Source: Rickettsiales bacterium
GTDB lineage: Bacteria; Pseudomonadota; Alphaproteobacteria; Rickettsiales; UBA3002
Assembly: GCA_947441895.1 (NCBI GenBank)
Contig: CANEUT010000077.1
Location: 1 to 7,434 of the forward strand
Reading direction: 5' to 3'
DNA length: 7,434 nucleotides
Each line of letters starts with the position of its first letter. The first letter of the stretch is position 1. The notes beneath the pieces were generated by a model, which made no database searches, was not told where the DNA came from, and saw nothing but the letters and a program-made list of their open reading frames with translations. The translations under genes and the position numbers were made by a program. Below, piece after piece: positions 1 to 5,686 of the stretch.

Positions 1-14
1 GCTGCCGTGGACAT
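1..14 (-). CDS. Possible 5' end of a further leftward gene (partial)
   Basis: On the minus strand an ATG occurs at 14-12, two bases after the TAG stop of the SIS-domain gene, and the frame (Met-Ser-Thr-Ala) stays open to the window edge. Such tight spacing is typical of co-transcribed genes, so a third gene of the leftward operon may start here. The only Shine-Dalgarno-like bases are a poorly spaced AGG over the preceding stop codon. Four codons allow no product call, and the ATG could be fortuitous. Confidence 0.3.
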
Positions 15-16
15 GC

Positions 17-691
17 CTAGAAAGTCACGTCCGCAATGCGGGCCGATGGCATGTGCTTCATGCGCAAATAATGCGCCAGCATATGCATGATGGCGTGGTG
101 GCAATCTTCCACCAGACCGTAATTATTGGCCGCAATATGCAGCGACACTTCGGCGTTTTTGTTCGCACGGCCACCGGCGAAACCATCCAGCGAGATGGTG
201 TGGAGCTTGTTCTCATTCGCCCAATCCAGCGCGCGCACCACGTTCTCGGAATTGCCGGATGACGAAATGCTGAGCAGCACATCACCCGGTTTTGCCAAAG
301 CTTGCAGCGGGTAAACAAACACCTGCGCATATTCCATGTCATTGGCGATGGCCATGTTCAGTTCCAAATTCGCCGAAAGCGAAATGATTTTTGGCATCAG
401 GTCGGTGTCGGTGCGCAGCCCCTTCATGAAATCGCACACCCAGTGGTTGGCGATGGCGGCCGAGCCGCCGTTGCCGCACACATACACCGTTTGGCCACGG
501 CTGATGGCCACATCCAGAATTTGGGCGGCGCGGGCGAGCGCTTCCATGTCGAGCGTTTTCAGCGAGCGAGCCAGCATCGACTGATAATCAGCAAAATAAT
601 CGGCAATTTGCGGATACGGGGTGCTTGGAAAATTTTTGAGGTTGAGATGCTCCGCTGTTTCGGTTGGCACCACTTTCAGCACTGGCGACAT
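17..691 (-). CDS. SIS-domain phosphoheptose isomerase-like protein
   Basis: This 224-residue protein has the SIS (sugar isomerase) fold of the GmhA family, which converts sedoheptulose 7-phosphate to D-glycero-heptose 7-phosphate in the cytoplasm for heptose-containing LPS, capsule or S-layer glycans. Visible motifs are CGNGGSAA (residues 72-79), the phosphate-binding serine loop SISSSGNSENV (141-151), GFAGG (170-174) and VEDCHHAIMH (194-203), whose first His matches the catalytic His of GmhA. The position of the catalytic Glu of GmhA is Asp87 here (HWVCDF), and about 40 extra residues precede the SIS core, so it may belong to a sister subfamily with another sugar-phosphate substrate. The start at 691 is supported by GAGGA at 699-703, seven bases upstream; the next Met is residue 39. 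It lies downstream of the GT4 gene but 161 bp away, with its own candidate promoter. The SIS family call is firm; the substrate is inferred. Confidence 0.88.
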   Translation of the reverse strand: MSPVLKVVPTETAEHLNLKNFPSTPYPQIADYFADYQSMLARSLKTLDMEALARAAQILDVAISRGQTVYVCGNGGSAAIANHWVCDFMKGLRTDTDLMPKIISLSANLELNMAIANDMEYAQVFVYPLQALAKPGDVLLSISSSGNSENVVRALDWANENKLHTISLDGFAGGRANKNAEVSLHIAANNYGLVEDCHHAIMHMLAHYLRMKHMPSARIADVTF

Positions 692-729
692 AGGATAATC
701 CTCACTAAACGCGTCATGAATGGGCGGTT

Positions 730-758
730 TTTATACGCGAAACGCATCTATGCGTAAA
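730..758 (-). promoter_or_regulatory. Candidate sigma-70 promoter of the SIS gene
   Basis: Read on the minus strand, TTTACG (753-758) and TATAAA (730-735) are separated by exactly 17 bases, matching 4/6 and 5/6 positions of the -35 and -10 consensus. Transcription would begin near 723 and leave an untranslated leader of about 30 nt carrying the GAGGA ribosome site. The surrounding 161-bp gap (692-852) is AT-rich and shows no strong intrinsic terminator for the upstream GT4 gene, so read-through is also possible. Confidence 0.5.
742..755. promoter_or_regulatory. Perfect palindrome overlapping the SIS promoter
   Basis: ACGCAT-CT-ATGCGT is a perfect inverted repeat with 6-bp arms and a 2-bp centre. 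Outer CGC (736-738) and GCG (759-761) extend it after a 3-base mismatch on each side. It covers the inner edge of the candidate -35 box and much of the spacer, where a dimeric repressor would block RNA polymerase. No adequate T-run follows it on either strand, which argues against an intrinsic terminator. The operator role is inferred from position. Confidence 0.35.
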
Positions 759-852
759 GCGAATAACAGTAAAATGGTTAATTTTTATCGCGCTGCAACA
801 TAAGTGATTATTGTTTTATAATGATATTTTTTAAAAACTGGTAGGCAAATCG

Positions 853-1968
853 TTAAGAAACCAACTTTTTATACAGATCGGCATAGGCTTTTGCCATCAC
901 ATCGGCGGTGAAAAGCGTTTCGAAGCGTTGGCGTGCAGCGGCGCCCATGGCAGCGGCTTCCGCCGGGTTATTCCACAAGCGCAGCATGGCTTCGCGGAGT
1001 GCGACGGGATCTTCCGGCGGCACGGTGATGCCGGTGACGCCGTTTTGGTTGATGTAGCTGCTGCCCGTGCCAATATCGGCGGAAAGCAGCGGTGTGCCGT
1101 GCATGGCGCCTTCAAGCAGGCTGATGCCAAACGCTTCCGAGCGCAGATGCGAGGGGAAGATGGTGGCGAAATTGAGCTGTTGCATGGCGATTTTTTCTTC
1201 TTCGCTCACCCGACCCAAAAATATGGTGTTCTTCAACCCAAGCGAGGCGGCTTGCGCCTTCAACTCGGCCTCTTTGGGCCCAGCGCCAGCAATGACGGTT
1301 GGCAAATCCATGCACTCATTCGCCGCCATTAAATAATGTAGCCCCTTATAGTAACGCAGCACACCCACGAAGCCGAAGAACTTCTCATGCCCAATACGCG
1401 CCTTCAGGCTGGCAATCACCTCGGCCGATGGTTTTTGGCACAGCGCGTCATTTAAGCCGATGGGAATCGACACGGTTTTACCCAGGTAGTTTTGCAGCAC
1501 CGGGCTGGTGGCAATGTAATTCGGCGATGTGGCCACAATGGCATCGGCCCGGCCCAAAAACCAGCGCATCAGCGGTGCATAGACCCGCATAAGGTTCTTT
1601 TGTTTCACAATGTCGGAGTGATAGGTGACTACCACCTTCTGCTTGGGGCGATTCACCAAATGCATGAGGTCGCCATAGGGCCACGGGAAGTGGTAGTGCA
1701 GAATATCGGCATCACGCGCGACCTTGCGGAACTGGGTCAGCGCTTTCCAGGAAAAATCGGTCGAGGCGAATGAAAAATCAATGGGGAAACGGGTCACGCC
1801 AATGCCATGATCATCAACCTCGGGCGGGTTAGGATTGTGGCTGAGCGTCAGCACGCGTGATTCAACGCCATATTGCTGCGCGGCCAAGCCAAGCTGGCGC
1901 ATCACCTCACCAGCACCGCCAACGGTCTCGGTTTGATAGGTTTTATAAACATGCAATACGCGAACCAT
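853..1968 (-). CDS. Glycosyltransferase family 4 (GT-B, retaining)
   Basis: This 371-residue cytoplasmic or membrane-associated enzyme probably transfers a hexose from a nucleotide sugar onto a lipid-linked glycan. The N-terminal domain has the first Rossmann strand followed by the glycine-rich acceptor loop (VLHVYKTYQ...VGGAGE, residues 4-21). The C-terminal domain has FGFVGVLRYYKGLHYL (198-213), a VIAGAGP nucleotide-binding segment (225-231) and the GT4 EX7E motif in SEAFGISLLEGA (Glu278 and Glu286). It ends with the usual family-4 C-terminal helix, and its length is typical. A longer open frame reaches 2046, but the ATG at 1968 has AAGGA five bases upstream and yields a normal GT4 N-terminus (MVRVLHVY), whereas the extension would run through the divergent promoter region. 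It is divergent from the phosphoglycosyl transferase operon and upstream of the SIS gene. The family is certain; donor and linkage cannot be read from sequence. Confidence 0.92.
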   Translation of the reverse strand: MVRVLHVYKTYQTETVGGAGEVMRQLGLAAQQYGVESRVLTLSHNPNPPEVDDHGIGVTRFPIDFSFASTDFSWKALTQFRKVARDADILHYHFPWPYGDLMHLVNRPKQKVVVTYHSDIVKQKNLMRVYAPLMRWFLGRADAIVATSPNYIATSPVLQNYLGKTVSIPIGLNDALCQKPSAEVIASLKARIGHEKFFGFVGVLRYYKGLHYLMAANECMDLPTVIAGAGPKEAELKAQAASLGLKNTIFLGRVSEEEKIAMQQLNFATIFPSHLRSEAFGISLLEGAMHGTPLLSADIGTGSSYINQNGVTGITVPPEDPVALREAMLRLWNNPAEAAAMGAAARQRFETLFTADVMAKAYADLYKKLVS

Positions 1969-1973
1969 GGTCA

Positions 1974-1978
1974 TCCTT
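1974..1978 (-). promoter_or_regulatory. Ribosome binding site fixing the GT4 start
   Basis: On the minus strand AAGGA precedes the ATG at 1968 by five bases. The alternative in-frame ATG at 1974-1972 overlaps this site and could not use it, so the downstream ATG is preferred. Confidence 0.6.
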
Positions 1979-2013
1979 TTTATCGTAGGTGGGGGAGAAA
2001 AACAGGTTGTGTA

Positions 2014-2043
2014 TAGACAGGCAATCATAAACTGACTTATATG
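2014..2043 (+). promoter_or_regulatory. Candidate promoter of the rightward operon
   Basis: TAGACA (2014-2019, 5/6 to the -35 consensus) and TATATG (2038-2043, 4/6 to the -10) are 18 bases apart. Transcription would start around 2050, giving a leader of about 20 nt before the ATG at 2070. This is a consensus match only, in a region where a promoter is expected. Confidence 0.3.
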
Positions 2044-2069
2044 CACTTACACGCTGTTGATAGGGTCCC

Positions 2070-2714
2070 ATGCTCAGAAGCCAATTTCTTAAACGCGCAA
2101 TGGATATTCTCGGTGCTGGCATTGCGCTGATACTTTTCAGCCCACTGCTGCTGGTGGTGGCTGGTCTTGTGCTGGTGACCATGGGGCGCCCCATTCTGTT
2201 TCGCCAAACGCGTCCGGGACTTAACCAGAAACCGTTTGAGGTGCTGAAGTTCCGCAGCATGAAGAATGCCACCGATGCCGAGGGCAAGCCACTCAGTGAT
2301 GAGGCGCGACTCAGTAAGTTCGGCGCATTGCTCCGCAATCTCAGCCTCGATGAACTGCCACAGATGATTAATATTCTGCGCGGCGACATGAGCATTGTGG
2401 GCCCTCGCCCCCTGCTGTATGATTTCTTCCCCTATTACAGCGCCGAAGAAATGCGCCGCCACGAAGTGAAGCCCGGCATCACTGGCCTTGCGCAAATCAA
2501 TGGCCGCAACAACCTTAACTGGGACGCGCGGCTGAAGATGGATGTTGACTATGTCGACCACTGGAATCTGTGGATGGATATTCAGATTATTTTTAAAACC
2601 GTGTGGACGGTGCTCGCCCGCGAAGGAGTGCAGACCGAAGGCCACGCAACCTTCCTTCGGCTCGACGACTATCGCAAAGGCCTTGGCACATTTGCAGAAA
2701 AACAGCAGAGATAG
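2070..2714 (+). CDS. Undecaprenyl-phosphate sugar phosphotransferase (PglC/WcaJ-type)
   Basis: This 214-residue protein is a small monotopic phosphoglycosyl transferase (bacterial sugar transferase family). It moves a sugar 1-phosphate from a UDP-sugar to undecaprenyl phosphate at the inner face of the cytoplasmic membrane, starting assembly of a repeat unit or glycan. The N-terminal hydrophobic re-entrant helix with the kinking Ser24-Pro25 spans residues 13-37. It is followed by RQTRPG (45-50), VLKFRSM (58-64), the catalytic Asp94-Glu95 dyad in SLDELPQMINIL, GDMSIVGPRPL (105-115) and PGITGLAQINGRN (135-147). The length matches the minimal PglC form without the extra N-terminal membrane domain of WcaJ. 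The start has AGGG four bases upstream, a slightly short spacing. It is the first gene of a compact operon, three bases before the asparagine-synthetase-like gene. The sugar transferred is not evident. Confidence 0.93.
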   Translation: MLRSQFLKRAMDILGAGIALILFSPLLLVVAGLVLVTMGRPILFRQTRPGLNQKPFEVLKFRSMKNATDAEGKPLSDEARLSKFGALLRNLSLDELPQMINILRGDMSIVGPRPLLYDFFPYYSAEEMRRHEVKPGITGLAQINGRNNLNWDARLKMDVDYVDHWNLWMDIQIIFKTVWTVLAREGVQTEGHATFLRLDDYRKGLGTFAEKQQR

Positions 2715-2717
2715 CAA

Positions 2718-4661
2718 ATGTCCGCATTAGTCATGGTGTTGGAACGTCAGGCCCAAGCGAAGTGGGAGATGGCGGCACGAGCACTGGCTACCATGGCTCA
2801 CCGTGGCCCCGATGGCGAAGGGTTTGTGGGCATCAGCTATACCGGCACCCCAACCGCTTATGGCGATGCGCGCACGCGATTGATTTTGGGGGCACGACGT
2901 TTCTCGGTGCTCGATTTAAGCAGTGGTGGCCATCAACCCATGCGTTGCCCCATCAATGGTAATCTCATTATTTTCAGCGGCGAAATTTATAATTTCCTCG
3001 AGCTGAAAGCCGAGCTGGCCAATCTCGGCCATACCTTCGTCACCGAGGGCGATACCGAAGTGATTCTTGCCGCCTATGCGCAGTGGGGCGAAGAAGCCTT
3101 CACCCGCATGAATGGCATTTGGGCGATTATTCTCTATGAAGCGGAAAGCGGTGATGTCATTGCCTGCCGCGACCGTTTGGGAGTGAAACCATTATTCTAT
3201 GCCCAGCAGGGTGAACGCCAAGTGATGGCGAGCGAAATTCGCGCACTGCTTGGTGCCGCCGAATTGCCAGCCAGCATTCATGCACCCATGGCGTTTGATT
3301 TTCTGGCCGGTCTGGAAATTAACCACAGCGACGAAACCGTTTTTGAAGGTGTCACCAGCGTACCTGCCGGTGGCCTGTGGCGGCTGAACAAACAGGGTGA
3401 TGTGGCCCGCAGGCGTTACCATGAGTGGGCAGAGCCCACTCATTACGCTGCCTCGCCCCAACGTTTGCGTGAGCTGCTTACGGATAGTGTAAACCTTCGG
3501 CTGCGCTCGGACGCACCCACGGTCAGCCTTCTTTCCGGCGGGCTTGATTCGGGGCTCATCACCTGGATTGCGAGTGAAAAAGCAGCGCACGCTCCGCGCA
3601 CGCATTTTGCCGGTGCATTTTCCTATGGCTATGCCGATGATCGCTATGCCGCACATGATGAAATCGCGCAGGCCATGAAGCTGGTGAAGGCGCTGCCAAA
3701 CCCAATGGAACACACCGTCATTCGCATGAGCCCCTACCCCACGCTCGATGAATTGCTTGCCATGGCGGGTGCTCAGGAACAGCCCGTTAGCACTCCGTCG
3801 GTTATGGCGTCGTGGCGGCTCTATCAGCATATCCATCGCGCCGGCATTAAAGTGGTGTTAAGCGGCGAAGGATCGGATGAATTGTTTGCCGGGCGCACCT
3901 CGCGCTACATGCCACTTCTGCTGCGCGATCGCCTAAAAAAATGGCAATTGGGCGAGGTCTTCACCCTTCTACGTTCGCCCTATTTACGCTGGCGCGATTT
4001 GTTTCGTGCCACCGCCTGGCTGCTACCTGATCGTTTTTTGCTGCCGCTGCTTAAGCGCTATCGACCCGCCATTGGCATGATGGCACCAAGCTTCTGGCGG
4101 GCACAATCGCATCGCTTTATGCCCATCGTCAACCATCAGCGTTTGCCGCTGGACGAACGGCTGCGTCAGGATGTGCTTAACCTAGCCATGCCACAGAAAC
4201 TGCGCTACAGCGACTGCAACAGCATGGGTGCCAGCGTGGAAGTGCGCATGCCATTTATGGATTATCGATTGGTGGAATATGCGCTAAATCTGCCCACTGA
4301 GGAAAAAATTAACGCCCATGGTGGCAAACAAATTCTGCGTAAAGCGTTCGATGGTGTGCTTCCCATTTCCATGCAGGCGAAACCCAAAGCCCACAGTTTT
4401 GGCAGCGCCGAAAAAAATCTGGTGCTCGAGGTTGATTTTGCCCCCCTTATCGAGCGCGCGCCCCCCGTTGCGTGGGAATATATCAACCGCAAAGCATTGG
4501 TAAGGGCGCTTTCAAAACGCCGTATTCATCCCATGACTTGGTTACCTATTTCGTTTTTGCTATGGCTGACCAGCTGGGTGGAGGCCGATGCCGCAGTTGC
4601 CAACCATCCCATCAACGACTACACAGAAACCATGCAGCGCACTTTGGGAGAACCTTCATGA
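2718..4661 (+). CDS. Asparagine-synthetase-like protein with a degenerate glutaminase site
   Basis: This 647-residue protein has the two-domain AsnB architecture. An N-terminal class II (Ntn) glutamine amidotransferase domain covers about residues 1-200: AHRGPDGEG 27-35, RRFSVLDL 60-67, SGEIYN 87-92, EGDTEV 110-115, RDRLGVKPL 151-159. A C-terminal synthetase domain carries the ATP pyrophosphate loop SGGLDS (273-278), LSGEGSDELFAG (381-392) and SMGASVEVRMPFMDYRLVE (502-520). Family members activate a carboxylate as an acyl-adenylate and amidate it; homologues in glycan clusters amidate uronic acids. Here the nucleophile Cys2 is missing (the protein starts MSALVM instead of MCGI) and the oxyanion Asn is Ser87. 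A stop codon (2712-2714) lies in frame just upstream, so no alternative start can restore the Cys. Glutamine hydrolysis is therefore probably lost, leaving ammonia or another amine as nucleophile, as in beta-lactam and carbapenam synthetases. The RPKxGF-like segment is also altered (KPKAHSFG, 554-561). The ribosome site is weak; translation is likely coupled to the preceding gene. Confidence 0.9.
   Translation: MSALVMVLERQAQAKWEMAARALATMAHRGPDGEGFVGISYTGTPTAYGDARTRLILGARRFSVLDLSSGGHQPMRCPINGNLIIFSGEIYNFLELKAELANLGHTFVTEGDTEVILAAYAQWGEEAFTRMNGIWAIILYEAESGDVIACRDRLGVKPLFYAQQGERQVMASEIRALLGAAELPASIHAPMAFDFLAGLEINHSDETVFEGVTSVPAGGLWRLNKQGDVARRRYHEWAEPTHYAASPQRLRELLTDSVNLRLRSDAPTVSLLSGGLDSGLITWIASEKAAHAPRTHFAGAFSYGYADDRYAAHDEIAQAMKLVKALPNPMEHTVIRMSPYPTLDELLAMAGAQEQPVSTPSVMASWRLYQHIHRAGIKVVLSGEGSDELFAGRTSRYMPLLLRDRLKKWQLGEVFTLLRSPYLRWRDLFRATAWLLPDRFLLPLLKRYRPAIGMMAPSFWRAQSHRFMPIVNHQRLPLDERLRQDVLNLAMPQKLRYSDCNSMGASVEVRMPFMDYRLVEYALNLPTEEKINAHGGKQILRKAFDGVLPISMQAKPKAHSFGSAEKNLVLEVDFAPLIERAPPVAWEYINRKALVRALSKRRIHPMTWLPISFLLWLTSWVEADAAVANHPINDYTETMQRTLGEPS
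4646..4650 (+). promoter_or_regulatory. Ribosome binding site of tdh
   Basis: GGGAG lies seven bases before the ATG at 4658, inside the end of the asparagine-synthetase-like gene. It supports this start over an open frame that extends upstream to 4472. The start then also gives an ATGA overlap and a normal Tdh N-terminus. Confidence 0.65.
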
Positions 4662-5686
4662 AAGCCCTTGTTAAATCGCAAACCGGTGTTGGCATTTGGA
4701 TGCAGGATGTGCCCGAGCCCGATTATGGCGTGAATGATGTGCTTATCAAGGTTGAGAAAACCGGTATTTGCGGCACCGACGTGCATATTTACAACTGGGA
4801 TGCATGGGCACAAAAAACCATCAAAGTGCCAACCGTAGCAGGTCATGAATTTGTGGGGCGCGTAGCCGCCGTGGGCAGCAATGTCAGCAGCCTCAAAGAA
4901 GGTGACTTGGTCAGCGCCGAGGGACATATTGTGTGTGGTCATTGCCGCAACTGCCTCGCCGGTCGCCGCCATTTATGCGCCAACACGCTTGGTGTTGGTG
5001 TGAACCGCGACGGCGCCTTCGCCGAATATGTCGCTGTGCCCGCCGTCAATATCTGGCATTGCAGCGAGCATATTCCCATGGAGCAATACGCCATTTTTGA
5101 TCCGCTGGGCAATGCCGCCCACACCGCCCTCTCGTTCGATTTGGTGGGGGAAGATGTGCTGATTACCGGCGCTGGCCCCATTGGCATGATGGCAGTAAAA
5201 ATGGCGCGCTTCGTGGGCGCTCGCCACGTGGTCGTCACCGATGTGAATGACTATCGCCTGAGCCTTGCCGCCAGCATGGGTGCCAGCGCTGCGGTGAATG
5301 TCGCGAAAGATGATTTGCATGCGGTGATGAAAAAACTGGGCATGACCGAAGGCTTCGATGTGGGGCTGGAAATGTCGGGCAACCCTGCGGGCCTAAAGCA
5401 GATGATTGAGGTGATGGCCCATGGCGGCAAAATTGCCATGCTCGGCATTCAACCCGCCGCCACCGGGGTGGATTGGGACGCGGTGGTGTTCAAAGGCCTC
5501 ACCATCAAAGGCATTTATGGCCGCCTCATGTTTGAAACCTGGTATAAGCTGCAAGCCATGATGGAATCAGGCATGGACATTGCCCCGCTTATCACCCACC
5601 GCTTTTCCTACCGCGATTTTGAAGAAGGGTTTCACGTCATGCGCAGCGGTAATTCTGGTAAAGTTATTTTAGATTGGACAGCATAA
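4658..5686 (+). CDS. tdh: L-threonine 3-dehydrogenase (zinc, NAD-dependent)
   Basis: Tdh oxidises L-threonine with NAD+ to 2-amino-3-ketobutyrate in the cytosol. The 342-residue protein matches E. coli Tdh (341 aa) almost throughout, including TGICGTDVHIYNWD, GHIVCGHCRNC, GVGVNRDG, ALSFDLVGEDVL, GMTEGFDVGLEMSG and IKGIYGRLMFETWYK. Catalytic zinc ligands Cys38, His63 and Glu64 and the structural-zinc cysteines 93, 96, 99 and 107 are all present at the E. coli positions. The Rossmann motif GAGPIG and the following acidic Asp (VVTDVN) fit NAD. Its ATG overlaps the previous stop as ATGA and its TAA overlaps the kbl ATG, so it should be translated in step with both. Pairing with kbl is the classical threonine-utilisation arrangement; having it behind glycan genes is unusual. 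Nothing in the sequence suggests lost activity. Confidence 0.97.
   Translation: MKALVKSQTGVGIWMQDVPEPDYGVNDVLIKVEKTGICGTDVHIYNWDAWAQKTIKVPTVAGHEFVGRVAAVGSNVSSLKEGDLVSAEGHIVCGHCRNCLAGRRHLCANTLGVGVNRDGAFAEYVAVPAVNIWHCSEHIPMEQYAIFDPLGNAAHTALSFDLVGEDVLITGAGPIGMMAVKMARFVGARHVVVTDVNDYRLSLAASMGASAAVNVAKDDLHAVMKKLGMTEGFDVGLEMSGNPAGLKQMIEVMAHGGKIAMLGIQPAATGVDWDAVVFKGLTIKGIYGRLMFETWYKLQAMMESGMDIAPLITHRFSYRDFEEGFHVMRSGNSGKVILDWTA

Larger units (their letters stand above)
1969..2069. promoter_or_regulatory. Divergent intergenic control region
   Basis: These 101 bp separate the leftward GT4 gene from the rightward phosphoglycosyl transferase operon and must hold at least the promoter of the latter and probably both. 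The central part (about 2011-2045) is AT-rich. On the minus strand TATACA (revcomp at 2009-2014) could act as a -10, but I find no convincing -35 for it. A purine-rich stretch lies at 1986-2002 on the plus strand. I see no strong operator palindrome. Confidence 0.5.

Noticed and set aside
742..761. Reading the palindrome as an intrinsic terminator of the GT4 gene
   Set aside because: It is about 95 bases past the GT4 stop, the stem is short and no T-run follows on the minus strand.
1969..2046. A 26-residue N-terminal extension of the GT4 protein from an ATG at 2046
   Set aside because: It would cover the divergent promoter region, has an atypical Cys/Pro-rich sequence, and the ATG at 1968 has the good ribosome site and the normal family N-terminus.
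2037..2717. A 226-codon minus-strand open frame opposite the sugar transferase
   Set aside because: It lies wholly antisense to a phosphoglycosyl transferase with every family motif, and its translation has no recognisable domain.
4472..4657. A longer tdh reading frame starting at 4472
   Set aside because: It overlaps the conserved end of the Asn-synthetase-like gene. The ATG at 4658 has GGGAG at proper spacing and gives a protein matching E. coli Tdh from residue 1.
5674..5685. TTG start for kbl four codons upstream
   Set aside because: The ATG at 5686 forms the TAATG coupling with tdh, and the TTG has no ribosome site of its own.
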